The notes: generated from the sequence alone by a model not told the origin. DNA of 64,000 nucleotides from Poecilobothrus nobilitatus (GCA_947095535.1 OX352772.1:102130641-102194640); one strand, 5' to 3'. Positions 9,200-19,250 are shown, counted from the stretch's first letter. Made by a program: numbers and translations.

Positions 9200-11977
9200 T
9201 CTAGTGGAATATTGCTGGTTTCGACTCCAACAAGGGTTTCCTGGAGATACTACTGAGGAAACCCAACCCCCCGGCAGTAGCTCTCCAAGAAACATACAGA
9301 ACCCAGGAAATAGTAGAGAAAATCTGGAAGCAAAGCCTTAACTTCACCCAGGTAGACGTTCGCACACCCCTTAAAACCGTAGCGGTGGAGATAGAGCTAT
9401 CTGTCAATAAAGGAAAGATCACCTTTTACAACATCTATCGTAAAATGCGAATGAAGAACACCGGAGACATGCTACGAAACCTGGCCAGAGGGTTGCAATG
9501 CCCGTATATCATCCTGGGCGACTTCAACGCCAGGAACACAATGTGGGGCGACGGCGTAAACAACAGAGCCAGTATCGAGGTAGAAGAGTGGCTAGACAAC
9601 AGTCCAAACCTACAGCTACTCAATGATGGCAGTCCCACCATGTTAGCATCATGTATTGACCTAACGGTTGCAGCTCGGGAGGTGGCAGCTAAAGTGGAAT
9701 TGCAGGCGGTGATAACCCCATACTGCTAAAGACCAGGGGTGAACAGAGCAGTCCAATGGTAGCAGGCCCAAGCAGAAGGGCTAAATTTAACTTCAAATCG
9801 GCAAATTGGGCTAGCTTTAAACGCGAGGTAGAAGATCAATTGGCCTGGCCAGGTGGCGGAAATGTAAGCACAGCACTTTCAGCAAGAAACGGGCAAAAGC
9901 CAGCCGGCAAAAAGCAACCAGGATCGTAACGCGGTGAGCCCGCAAGCGGAGTAAGACACACCCATAGAAGACAAAATCTCGGCGACAGAGTTAGAAGCGG
10001 CCATCTCCACCGGCAAAAAGAAGTCGCCAGGGCTGGACGAAATCTCCTACGTTATGGTGAAAAACGGCGGTATAAGGGCAGGCTGCGCAGACTGTACAGG
10101 TGTATCGCGCTCATCTCGATAATGTCCAAAATCCTGGAGAAAATCGCGGCAAACAGGATTAACTAGCTGTTTGGTAGAAACATAAACGGGGAGATACACG
10201 GATTTCAGGCGAACAGAGGAACAACGTCAGTGCAGTATGAAATTGAGAACCACAAAGCCATGTTGTTGGAAGGCAGGCAGCACGCAGACCTGCTCTCCAT
10301 GGACTTGGCAAAGGCCTTCGACCGGGTACAGTTAATCCAATAGTCAAGCAGCTAGAAGAGTGGGGATCAGGACCGACCGCGGTGCGGTACACAAAGAGCT
10401 TTCTCTCGGCCAGGAGATTCACAATAAGAGTAGCGGGTGCACATTCGAACTCTACGAGAATATTAGGGGTAATACTCCAAGGATCACCATGTGCAACAAG
10501 GTACTTCAACCTGTATATCGCATCGCTAAGCCGCCAATCAGAAAAAAAACAGGGGTCAGGCATTGGATAAACGCCGATAACATCCTGGCGCTAGCCGAAG
10601 CGAACCCTTCTCAGACGGAGAGGGAGCTGGCAAACTGCACCAATTTGATAAAGTCCTGGTGCGAAGAGAACGGTGGCGAACTGGCGGAGGGCAAATCAGA
10701 GGTGGTGCAATTCTGCAAAACAAGACGCTGTGGTAGTTTAAAGCTGGACCTGGGGATCGCGGAGCTCCCACACAGAGAAAATATAAGGGTGCTTGAGATG
10801 CAAATAGGTCGGGGCAGTAAGTACACTTGCCACATAAACCTGTTGGTGGAGAAGCTGAGGAAAGCCAACAGCCTACTCAAACTGATCTGCCCGAAAAAAA
10901 GGCCCCCCGACAACCACGGCAGCCAGAATCGCCAAGGCCTTGATTTTCGGCAGGTTCGACATCTGCATACGCTTTAGGGAGAGACGCTGCATGCAGGCAA
11001 CGCGAGCGGTACTCAAAGCGATGTACATCGAAAACCAACCCTTCCACGAACTGGTTAGGAACGCCTGATGCGATAACATCGCAGTTGGGGCAAACTCTAA
11101 CATAAGCAAAACTATTGAACTCATCGAGCCAACCGGGGTAGAGATAAACGCGAAGATACGCAACTCGCCAGAGGAGTATAGAGCCAAGTTTAGGGAGTGG
11201 AGGCTCCAGAACAGGGCACACCACGAAATCTACACACACGCCGCAAAAGGGCCCTACGAGACCGGCTACGCGGTGGTGCAAGATGGAGTCACGATACTAG
11301 CAGGTAAGCTAAACAACACTACCTCAGTATACGAAGGAGAAAAAAAGGCCATTTTGGTGACCCTGGAGCTGGCGGAAAACTGCCAGGCCGTCACAAACAT
11401 CTACTCAGACAGCCTAAGCACCATTGCGCATTAACGATCAACAAGGCCAGGACGCACGAACTAACATAGGCCACCCACGTGCTAAAAACAAATGAGAAGA
11501 GCATCCAAACCTGCTGGGTCCCGGGACATGTTAAAATTGAAGAGAACGTGTTGGCGGACCGGGCGGCCTAAGATCACCCAACTACTACAGCCCCGGCCTC
11601 GCTGAAGTACACCCTTAGCGGGGTGCTTCAACTTAAGCAGAAACAAAGAATGCTGACAGATAGAACACCTCACAAAACGACTGTTCCCCAGCATCAAACA
11701 GTACCGCCGACTTCTTCCGCTAAAAAAGGATGTGGCGGTCAAAATCACTAGGCTGAGGCTCGGCACGACCCTGGCAACACACAGCCATCTGTATAATAGA
11801 ACACCAACGCCAGAATGTCAAGCTTGCCAAACCAGGCTAACCGCCGAACACATGTTCAGCGGATGCAGCATATCCGGGGCAGAGACCACACTTGACCCAC
11901 TCAAACCAGAAAACGCTATCGAAGTAGGCAAGATAGTCGAGGTGTGTAAGAAGCAGGGGTTGTGGCACACTATATAA
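9200..11977 (+). pseudogene. I-element ORF2 (EN-RT-RNase H), broken
   Basis: Domains in order, across several frames: AP-endonuclease (IAGFDSNKGFLEIL near 9220; YIILGDFNARNTMWGD near 9510), reverse transcriptase (SPGLDEISYVM near 10027; LSMDLAKAFDR near 10300; an ADNILAL remnant of the catalytic strand near 10575), RNase H (VYEGEKKAILVTLELAE near 11330; IYSDSLSTIA near 11400), and a C-terminal finger (CQACQTRLTAEHMFSGC near 11817). ORF2 would nick target DNA and copy element RNA. There are at least eight frame changes or stops. Confidence 0.7.
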
Positions 11978-13021
11978 AAATCAAAAACAACACACCGTAT
12001 GGGCCCATCACAACAAGCGAGCATTCACAACCAACGAGCACGTCTATTTACGTGTTCTACACAGCTAGAACGCGATGAATTCAAGCAGCAAGCACTACAA
12101 ACACCGGTTTCCGCGATGAAAATGCTTCTATTGGAGAACCAGCAACAGAGCTAACGGGGGAGTACTTCAGATCTCACAACACAAAATACGTAGTGTAGTC
12201 AGAGACACACAAGATAAAACACGTAGGACGATCAGTCCAGTCGCGGGGGACAGTGTCCTAGGCCATTCATGGCAGACAGACTCCAAGTTAAGTACAAGAG
12301 GCAGAAAGCTCAACACAGGAGTCGAAAAAGCAGCCAAAGGGCACAAACTACTGTGCAGTGAACCAACAGAGTGCGGAACTACAGACGACGCGGCACCCTC
12401 AAAAAGTGGAGCCTGGGTCACTCTACTTGTCAATTGGGTATTTCGAGTGGTCGGAGTGGAGTCGCGGAGCACACTCACCCAGGCACAAACTTGGTAAGCA
12501 GACTGCAGTTCAAACAAAGCACAACAACAGTAGTGTCAATATAATATCACGCAGCGAAGGCAGTGAACACAATCTCCTGCAGGGCGTAAGCCAAACTGTT
12601 GCAACACCACAATCCTACAATATTGTGCCGAGATTCTTTAGAATGTAAAATTATCCTATAAGTAGTACAGTTTCAATCTTTGACTTATATTGAATTTCTT
12701 AATTTTGAATCTTTTTGTATTTTTTGAATTTTTTGAATTTTATTTTAATTTTTTTATCTTTTTGAATTTTCGATTGTCTAAGCTTTTGAATTTTTATTTA
12801 TTGAATTTTTTGAATTCTTTATTAAGATTGTTTTGCTTTTGTTTTGTTAAATTTACTACGAATGTTAAGTTTTGTTTTTTGTTTTTGTATTGTAAAAAAG
12901 AAAATAGGTACTTAATAACTTGTAAACGAAAATGTATATAGTCGCTGATCCACATCCGAAAGGAAAAGAGGCCATCACTTTGGAAGGGTATTGCATCTAA
13001 AGATCAATTAAATAAATAAAT

Positions 13022-13247
13022 AAATAATGACCTTAGAAGATGTTTGAGATTTATTGATGACAATCTTGCTTGTATCATCATGTGGTTCATCATTTGGTAA
13101 ATTATGTGATGTTTACATTTTGTCCGAAAATTAAGCTGAATAATGATAACAAGAAAAAAGTTGCTGTCCATAAATTTACATTGACCTTAGAAGATTTGTA
13201 AGATTTATTGTTAACAATCTTGCTCATCATTTGGTAGTGGGCATATT
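13022..13247. other. BEL 3' flank with internal repeat
   Basis: Non-coding DNA between the I-element tail and the BEL pol end. The block GACCTTAGAAGATG...TTATTGATGACAATCTTGC at 13028-13082 recurs in variant form at 13186-13235 (offset about 158 bp). This is where a 3' LTR should begin, but I find no copy here of the presumed 5' LTR sequence that flanks gag. Same in unit 2 (44130-44350). Confidence 0.4.
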
Positions 13248-15454
13248 TTAGTTATATTTCTCTGTGTAATTCCTTTGTTCGTTTTTATTGAAACTATCCT
13301 TACAATACCATCTTCTCCTGGATGTATTTCCATGATTCTTTCTAATGGCCATTTGTTTGATGAAAATCTTTCGTAAAGATTTTCTTTTCTTAATCTTTCC
13401 TAAGTCTTTTTTTATAAGAACTAATTGATCTAGTTTTATGTTCTCCTTTGATTGTTTCCATTTATTTCGTTCCTGTAATGAACTTATGTACTCCTTAGTC
13501 CAACGCTCCCAAAAGGAATTTTTTAGTTGTTGCAATAATTTCCATTTCCTTCCTTGAAACCCAAGTGTTTCAGGAGCAGCATGCAAATGTTGGCCTATCA
13601 CGAAATGACTTGGTGCAAATGCTTCTAAATCATTGCAATCATTACTCGAAGGGGAAAGTGGTCTAGAGTTCAAACTCCACTAAAACTACTAACTCCAGAT
13701 GTATTGCCTTTGTAGAAAGACAAACAAAAAGTGAAACAGATGAAAGAGTTCTGCCAGGTGATACTCTGGTCTCCGGTAGCGATCCCATGATTTGATTTTG
13801 AATTATAGGATTAGACCGGAAACAAACCAAACACTTTCGAAGTATGCGTGTGATTACTGTGATTCCACCAATAATCCAATATTTTAAACGGATAGCAGTT
13901 TGTGTAGCTTGCGTGCCTGAATGTAACAATTTTTCGTGATAGTATCTGATGATCGAAATTGCTAAATATAAGAGTCCATCAATTATTACTGGATGTTTTT
14001 GTTCATATGATATTGGCGCGAGGATTAACCGACCGCCCTCCCTGAGGAATCCGTTTAAATCTAAGAAAGGATTAAGAGCTTTGATTCGACTTGATAGTTT
14101 TATCCCTTTATTACCTTTTAATTGCTGAATTTCTTTTTTGAAAAAGTGGGTTTGCATTAGCTGTCCGCAAGTTTTTTCAGCTGTACTTAATTCTTCCGTT
14201 GATAAGTAATTAGTTCGTTTTTCCCTTGGAGTAAGTGAATTGTTCTTGAATCGCAAACACAAAGCCGTTATTCTAATCATTCTAGTAAAAGGTGAATACT
14301 GGATGATCCATTCAGGTTCTGGAAGATTGACAACAGTGCTTAAAGTTACAGTTCTTGCTTCAAAATTAGTATGAGACGTCATGTCTTTTATATGTGGCCA
14401 GAAGGCTTTAGTGTGACTTAGCCACTCCGGTCCTTTTCACCACAGTTGCTGTTGTCCTAATTGACTCATACTCATGCCTTGAGATGCGATATCAGCTGGA
14501 TTATCCTTACTTTGAAAGTGGCGCCATTGTGAACGTGTTAAGTTAGATAACATATAACTAACTCTATTTGCTACATAAGTTTTCCATTTATTTGGATGTC
14601 GGGTAAGCCATGATAATACAATTGTCGAGTCAGTCCAAAAAAAATTTGTTCATATTTCTCCATTTGAATGTCTTAGATACTTGCTCCATAAGTTGTAGTA
14701 CAAGTTGAGCTATGATGTTTCCATCTGGCTTTTCAATTCTAATGTAGATAACTGCAGCATAAGCTATCATAGAAGCATCTGAAACTTCATGTAATTGTAT
14801 TACATTTCCGGGTTCGTAGTTTATCCAGGGTATATTAATTCCTTGAATATTATAAAGATAATTATGTAAGTTGTTCCATTGATCTTGTAAATAATCTGTC
14901 AAAGGGCAATCCCAATCAATTTGCGTTAGCCATAATTGTTGCAATAATGATTTAGCCTGTATAAGTATTGGTTGCAACCAACCAAGAGGATCAAAGAGTT
15001 TAGATATTTATGATAATATTGATCTTTTCGTATGAAGATTCTTTTCCTGCTTTAGTGGGATCACCTTATAAAAAGAGGCATCAGTTGCTGGTAGCCATGT
15101 TTGCTGGTAGTAATGTTTTCAATCTAGTGGTAATTATAATTCCCGATCTGTTTCTGATATTTTTGATAATAAATTATTATCATTTGCTGCCCATTTCCGT
15201 AACGGAAATTCTGCCTCCGTCAGGATTTTGCTAAGACCTTCTCTAATATGCTGAGCTTCTTCCAGAGTATAAGCACCTGTCATTAAATCATCTACATAAA
15301 AATCGTCAAGAATGATGTCTGCAATTTTTGGATTTTCTAGTTTTACCGACTGCGCTACTTCATGTAAAGTCCTTATTGCTAGGAATGGATTGAGTGGAAT
15401 GATTGAAATGGAATGCCGACGCGACTCTAAAGGTTACAGTCTTCAATCTATAAT
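13248..15454 (-). pseudogene. BEL/Pao pol, 3' part: RT, RNase H, integrase (unit 1)
   Basis: Read on the minus strand from 15454: RT palm (RLKTVTFRVA; then TLHEVAQSVK and the catalytic FYVDDLMTGAYTLEEAQ near 15300), connection/RNase H (NVIQLHEVSDASMIAYAAV near 14800; NPADIASQGMS near 14480), the integrase HHCC region (YHEKLLHSGTQATQTAIRLK near 13920; CLVCFR near 13820), an integrase core fragment, and the C-terminal part typical of BEL (LVLIKKDLGKIKKRK; SRRRWYCKDS). Multiple stops and frameshifts. The 5' part of pol lies at 34320-34740, separated by the nested non-LTR element and the Polinton. Confidence 0.75.
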
Positions 15455-15947
15455 CTTTATTTATTTTATTTATTTATATTTTTTCTCAAGAGAGCTTAAA
15501 GCTCGTACAGAGTAATTAATTAATTATGTGTTATCTTACAAAACCAGTTATCAAGTAAGTGGTTGTTACAAAATAAATAATACCAGTGCAAAAAAAAGTA
15601 ATAGTTTTTTATATAAATAAAAAAAACAACAAAAGAGAGAAAAAAGAGAATTACTAACTAAGAAACAAAAGCAAAAAAGAAACAAAAACAAAAACTAGAC
15701 CTATTCTAAGAGATGATATAAAAAAGAAAAAAAAAATTTAATTTCTTAATTATTAAACTTATACATCAAGTCAATATATTTATGTTTTAACCAATTCTTC
15801 AATTTGCTGTAAAACATATCTTTATATGCATTTGGTATATTATTATAAAGAGCGATACCTGTATTCATAATTGGTTCTAAGCCATTCAAATTATGCCCAA
15901 CGATGTAGCGGATTGGCTGAGCAGATCTAGTGCTGTAACTATGCACT
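15455..15947 (-). mobile_element. 3' end of CR1/jockey-like element, cut off by the Polinton (unit 1)
   Basis: The minus strand encodes the ORF2 C-terminus (TRSAQPIRYIVGHNLNGLEP, then GIALYNNIPNAYKDMF; 15946-15746), followed by an AT-rich 3' untranslated region and an A-rich (ATAAATAAAT) tail ending at about 15455, after which BEL pol coding resumes. The rest of the element is at 31600-34301, beyond the Polinton. The uninterrupted version is 46310-49518. Confidence 0.8.
15942..15947. repeat. Left target-site duplication TGCACT
   Basis: The six bases TGCACT directly precede the Polinton left terminus and recur directly after its right terminus (31600-31605). The empty allele in unit 2 (46796-46801) has one copy. 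A 6-bp duplication is the standard Polinton target-site length. Confidence 0.95.
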
Positions 15948-16093
15948 AGTAGTTAGGATATGGGATTGCGGATATATGGAGCGATGAGGAAAAATGTCTT
16001 TGGTATGTATTTTAAATGGTAGAAAATTGTCTAAGCTAGAGGGTTCAATGAAAAAGCGTCAGATGTCGGTAGTGTAGAATGAGGAATTTGAGT

Positions 16094-16262
16094 AGATTGT
16101 GTCTTTGATATTTTTTATATTATAAATGAGGTTGGTAGGTTTGTGACTTTGGTTTGGATTGAAGTGAGTTAAAAAGTAATTTTAGTACATTGTGTCTTTG
16201 ATAGTTTTTATATTAGAAAAGAGGTTATTATGTTTGTGACTTTGGATTGAATTGAAACGAGT
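16094..16262. repeat. Direct subterminal repeats inside the left TIR
   Basis: Two copies of a ~75-bp block starting ATTGTGTCTTTGATA and ending with a TTTGTGACTTTGG...GAATTGAA core, offset about 93 bp. The mirror copies lie at about 31285-31455. Repeated subterminal motifs are plausible binding sites for terminal protein or a transposition factor; this role is inferred. Confidence 0.75.
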
Positions 16263-16280
16263 ATGAAGCGAGTTAACAAT

Positions 16281-16296
16281 TTGAAAGATCTTTCAA
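16281..16296. other. 16-bp perfect palindrome in the TIR
   Basis: TTGAAAGATCTTTCAA is perfectly self-complementary and is followed by CGATCGTG(TG)n. It occurs again at 31252-31267 in the right TIR. A dimeric DNA-binding protein site is one possible reading; nothing else supports a function. Confidence 0.5.
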
Positions 16297-16599
16297 CGAT
16301 CGTGTGTGTGTGTCGTTGATATTGAAACACCTAGATCGGTGGAGGTGGTGGTGGACAGTGGCTCTTGCGGTGGCAATTTTCTTAAACTGAAAACTGAAAT
16401 GACGTTAGGGGGATTCCGTTTTGTTTTAAATATTAAAGAAGAAAAGAAAAAATAAATTACCTATATATTAGAAAAAATTTTTAAAAACTAAAAAATTTTA
16501 TTTTTTTATATATGAAAACAAATGCCGTCGGTAAAACAATGTATGATAAGAAAAAAAGAACAAATAAAAAGAAAAACACAACAAAAAAATTTTTTTAAC

Positions 16600-16815
16600 A
16601 TAGAAAAAAATATTTTAAGAAAAAAAAAAAAAATATAAAAAGATAAGAATGAATTATATATTGGAAAAAAATTTAAAATGACGTCAGGGTGATTCCTATT
16701 GTAAAAAATTAAAAAGAAAAAAGTATATTAGTGTTTAAAAGTTTGCTTTTATTTATTTTTTAACATCTTCCTATATTTGGAATTACTTTCAAAAACGATT
16801 TTTTATTCTACATAA
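16600..16815. other. Left intergenic region with a partial copy of a TIR motif
   Basis: A/T homopolymer-rich. AAATGACGTCAGGGTGATTCC at 16676-16696 is a variant of the TIR sequence at 16397-16417, and the preceding TATATTGGAAAAAAATTTAAA also resembles TIR sequence near 16460. The TIR edge therefore seems to have been partly duplicated inward. Confidence 0.5.
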
Positions 16816-17163
16816 TTAGCTATTTTTTTTATTTAACTTTTTTATTACAGAATAAAGTTTTTTATTACATAAATAACACGAAAACTTTTCAATGTTTTGA
16901 GAAACAATTTCAAATGTTTCAGAAAAAGAATTTATAGTCAAATGTTTTCGTTTATAATGCTCAGCGCATGTTTTACACATTCTACGTGAATAATCATTGT
17001 GATTCGTACCAATAATCCAATATTTGTGTATTATCTTTTCCTTATCAAATATATATTCCGCTTCTCTTTTCAATATGTTTTTTCTATCGATTGATAGTTG
17101 TTTCACACGTGCAAATCTTCCCAACATTTCAAAATCTACATTATACAAGAAGCTGCTCTTCAT
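16816..17163 (-). CDS. Cys/His small protein of unknown function
   Basis: An intact 115-aa frame, the leftmost gene of the Polinton, divergent from the gene at 17273. The C-terminal half has MCKTCAEHYKRKH (residues ~70-82) and, 25 residues later, FSCYLCNKKLY: two CxxC pairs plus histidines, suggesting one zinc-binding unit. The N-terminal half is basic and helical. I do not recognise a family. Its position next to the TIR, where Polintons and DNA viruses often carry lineage-specific genes, suggests an accessory role. Confidence 0.55.
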   Translation of the reverse strand: MKSSFLYNVDFEMLGRFARVKQLSIDRKNILKREAEYIFDKEKIIHKYWIIGTNHNDYSRRMCKTCAEHYKRKHLTINSFSETFEIVSQNIEKFSCYLCNKKLYSVIKKLNKKNS

Positions 17164-17252
17164 ATTCTTTTCTTGTGAAGAACTTTCAATAGACTAAATA
17201 ATAAATAAATCATTTAAAATACTTTTTGTAATATTTTTACACCTAAAAATTG

Positions 17253-17260
17253 TATAAAAG
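17253..17260 (+). promoter_or_regulatory. TATA box of the 17273 gene
   Basis: TATAAAAG lies only 13 bases before the first ATG (17273). With usual TATA-to-start-site spacing (~30 bases) transcription would begin inside the frame, making the next in-frame ATG (17321) the likelier start. Confidence 0.55.
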
Positions 17261-17272
17261 GCTAATCTTAAT

Positions 17273-18046
17273 ATGAAAAAATACCATAACCTGATTAGAC
17301 TATTAAGTATAAGCATCATAATGTTTTGGGCTGATAATATTTTACATGGGTATAAATATTGCATTTGTGGACGGAAATGGGCTTCAATTAAAATAATTAA
17401 TTGGAGAATATTTCACGATTTTTTGGAGGTATATATAACTCCAGAAGGTGGTGAAAAAATTTGTTTATTTAAAATTACAAATGGTGGATCATTTACTAAC
17501 CAATTCGATTTATCTCCTTTGGATTGGAAACATCTAAAAATAGAAGTATATGGTGGTGATATATCTATTATTGGTAAAATAAGAGGTTTAACAAATAAAA
17601 AAAAGCAAGCACCTAATCATTTTCATGCCGATTGCCCTTTTTCTGAAGAAGATGATTGGGAGATGATTGATAAGAATATTTCAAATATTCTGCCAACTGG
17701 TAAGAATAAAATTACTGAACATATTGATTCATTACCACTAACAAGAAATGAATATGAAGAAAATCAGAATGAATTGAAAAAGTCGATGATAAGGAAACGA
17801 ATCGATGAAGGAATTATATTTATAGCATCAATAGAAAATGCATATAATGAAAGAAATAATAAATCAAAAATTGGTGACGTCTTAACTAATTTTAGAAAAT
17901 TACTTGAAAAGTTAAAAGAAGAATATTTAGATTATATGGAAGCTTATTCAGATGGGAGAGATAGATTTTTACCGCTCTTTATGTATGTGTGTACTATTAT
18001 AAGTCAAGTAAAGTTTGTGCATAATAAAGAACTTTCTAGAAAATAA
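17273..18046 (+). CDS. Unrecognised 257-aa Polinton protein
   Basis: Intact frame of unknown function. If read from 17273, the N-terminus has a hydrophobic segment (residues 7-24) followed by YKYCICGRKW. If transcription starts ~30 bases after the TATA box at 17253, translation would begin at Met17 (17321), and most of the hydrophobic segment would be lost. The middle (residues ~45-105) is strand-rich, with LEVYITPEGGEKICLFKI and LKIEVYGGDISIIGKIRG; the C-terminal half is charged and helical. The protein is not related to integrase or any Polinton core protein that I know. Likely an accessory protein; host-derived or viral origin cannot be told. Confidence 0.6.
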   Translation: MKKYHNLIRLLSISIIMFWADNILHGYKYCICGRKWASIKIINWRIFHDFLEVYITPEGGEKICLFKITNGGSFTNQFDLSPLDWKHLKIEVYGGDISIIGKIRGLTNKKKQAPNHFHADCPFSEEDDWEMIDKNISNILPTGKNKITEHIDSLPLTRNEYEENQNELKKSMIRKRIDEGIIFIASIENAYNERNNKSKIGDVLTNFRKLLEKLKEEYLDYMEAYSDGRDRFLPLFMYVCTIISQVKFVHNKELSRK

Positions 18047-18089
18047 AAGTGTAAAATATATATTTATAATTTCCAATCGCGCATTACTG

Positions 18090-18096
18090 TATAAAC
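18090..18096 (+). promoter_or_regulatory. TATA box of the small secreted-protein gene
   Basis: TATAAAC lies 12 bases upstream of the first ATG (18102), 36 upstream of the ATG at 18126 and 42 upstream of that at 18132. The spacing favours the later starts, which give a clean signal peptide. Confidence 0.5.
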
Positions 18097-18101
18097 CTTG
18101 A

Positions 18102-18539
18102 ATGAAGATAGATCAAAGTTTTTTTATGACAATGAAATCATTTTTAATTTTAATATTTTGCTTGTTTACTATTCAAGTAAATTCAGCTCCAACTTCTAAT
18201 ATTAGATTGGATGAATCAGCTTTTGGGAGCACATCTTTTAATATATTACTTCCAAATAATGAGACTGTTAAAGTAAATTTATCAGTTCAGTTTTTGAAAC
18301 ATGTAATTTCCTCAGAAACTAATACTAATAATAATGAAATTACAACAACAACTACAACACAACCATTAACTACTTTGCAAGCAGTTGATCAATTTTTATC
18401 AGATAAAGCTGATTCAGTACCACAATATGGATCTATAGATGATGCTATTAAAGCTTTTAGAAATGAATTAGTTTTAAAAGAGCAGAATATTGGTGGAATA
18501 ATAAATAGTGAACATATATTTTATAAAATAAAAATATAA
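18102..18539 (+). CDS. Small predicted secreted protein
   Basis: Frame of 145 residues. A start at Met11 (18132) gives a textbook signal peptide, MKSFLILIFCLFTIQVNSA, with predicted cleavage after the last Ala. This start fits the TATA box at 18090 better than the first ATG. The mature part (~115 aa) is acidic, with an NETVKVNLSVQFLKHV strand-like segment, a threonine run (residues ~85-92, a possible O-glycosylation stretch) and a helical C-terminus; it has no Cys in the mature part. I do not recognise a family. A secreted product is unusual for a Polinton. The gene lies between the 257-aa gene (same strand) and the convergent GADD34-like gene. Confidence 0.65.
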   Translation: MKIDQSFFMTMKSFLILIFCLFTIQVNSAPTSNIRLDESAFGSTSFNILLPNNETVKVNLSVQFLKHVISSETNTNNNEITTTTTTQPLTTLQAVDQFLSDKADSVPQYGSIDDAIKAFRNELVLKEQNIGGIINSEHIFYKIKI

Positions 18540-18564
18540 TAAAATGTATAAAATTATTATATAA

Positions 18565-18897
18565 CTAGTTAGAAAATCTTTGATTGAAAATGAATTTTCG
18601 ATGATTACTATTTAGAACTTTAGAAATAATGTAATTAGTACTTTGGATTCTTTGATTGAATCTGCAGCGATCCAGTGCTATGAATTCCCAATATTTTTGT
18701 CGCGCTAACTTATATGCCGTATTCCATTTGTATAATATAAGTCTTTGAGGTTTTAAATTAAAATGAACTCTCTTTTCAACCTCTGGTGGATTTAAAGTTT
18801 TAAATTTCACTTCATCATCTTCCTTTTCCTCGTTTTCTTCAGAAGAATCTAAAATATCTAACCATTCGAATAAATCTATAGCCTCGTCTTTACTCAT
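18565..18897 (-). CDS. GADD34/PPP1R15-like PP1-recruiting protein
   Basis: Intact 110-aa frame starting at an ATG at 18897. Residues 1-38 are very acidic (SSEENEEKEDDEVKF). Then KRVHFNLK supplies an R-V-x-F docking motif for protein phosphatase 1, and about 13 residues on comes KWNTAYKLARQKYWEFIALD followed by RCRFNQRI, matching the W..A...AR...WE..A.DR.RF..RI signature of the PPP1R15/GADD34 C-terminal domain. That domain directs PP1 to phosphorylated eIF2-alpha and so restores translation during stress or antiviral shut-off. The role here is inferred from motifs. It is the last gene of the minus-strand cluster, 54 bases after the Cys-rich gene. A homologue occurs in the left Polinton (2504-2758). 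Confidence 0.8.
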   Translation of the reverse strand: MSKDEAIDLFEWLDILDSSEENEEKEDDEVKFKTLNPPEVEKRVHFNLKPQRLILYKWNTAYKLARQKYWEFIALDRCRFNQRIQSTNYIISKVLNSNHRKFIFNQRFSN

Positions 18898-18951
18898 CTT
18901 AAATATAACTAATAATATTAATAAAAAACAAAAAAAAACGATTATTTTTAT

Positions 18952-19242
18952 TTATTTTTTTTCTATTCTTTTATATAAATCCATTAGTTTTGTACATTTT
19001 AACATATATATTTCAGCTGAATGACATGGACAAGTATCGGGTAGACTTGTAACATCCTCTAATGTATAGGGGCAAATATCCCAATGATATTCACATTCAT
19101 TTGTTTTAACTTGAATGGAGCTTTTAAATAATTTGAAAAATTTGAAATATTCCCTCAACTCATCATAATGCTCTTCTAGTAAGATATCTCCATATTTATT
19201 TAAAAATGTATTTAAAGAATATCCAATTTGTGGTATATCCAT
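18952..19242 (-). CDS. Cys/His-containing small protein of unknown function
   Basis: Intact 96-aa frame; starts 8 bases after the stop of the upstream gene (19251), so probably cotranscribed. Residues ~49-80 contain CEYHWDICPYTLED, then DTCPCHSAEI and LKC, giving five Cys and two His in a short span, compatible with a zinc-binding fold. The N-terminal half is helical and acidic (ILLEEHYDELREYFKFFK). Not recognised; its place in the structural cluster suggests a minor virion or accessory protein. Confidence 0.55.
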   Translation of the reverse strand: MDIPQIGYSLNTFLNKYGDILLEEHYDELREYFKFFKLFKSSIQVKTNECEYHWDICPYTLEDVTSLPDTCPCHSAEIYMLKCTKLMDLYKRIEKK

Positions 19243-19250
19243 TTCAAGAA

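Larger units (their letters stand above)
7452..13021 (+). mobile_element. I-clade non-LTR retrotransposon, unit 1 copy (defective)
   Basis: A two-ORF non-LTR element: ORF1 with CCHC knuckles, ORF2 with AP endonuclease, reverse transcriptase, RNase H and a C-terminal zinc finger. An RNase H domain after the RT and a TAAA-repeat tail (ends about 13021) are traits of the I clade. The 5' end is taken as CAGTACTATATAAG at 7452, since I-type elements usually begin CAGT; this is approximate. The ~1-kb 3' region (11980-13021) is non-coding, with GAATTTTTT-rich low complexity at 12690-12830. Many stops and indels make it inactive. A deletion of about 115 bp near 10973 is absent from the unit 2 copy. 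Confidence 0.75.
15948..16599. repeat. Polinton left terminal inverted repeat (~652 bp)
   Basis: Reverse-complementary to 30949-31599, with only a handful of substitutions (for example A/G at about 15966 and G/C near 16409) and one small indel. The inverted match stops at the TTTTTTTAAC boundary near 16599. It contains direct subterminal repeats (16094-16170 and 16187-16262), a 16-bp palindrome, a GT run and a GGTGGAGGTGGTGGTGG purine-rich tract. Confidence 0.95.

Noticed and set aside
10877..11281. Long minus frames across the I-element ORF2 (also 41497-42366)
   Set aside because: Antisense to RT/RNase H coding in a less AT-rich element; chance open frames.
17273..18046. Idea that the 257-aa protein is the missing integrase
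   Set aside because: No HHCC zinc motif and no D,D-35-E spacing; sequence pattern does not fit.
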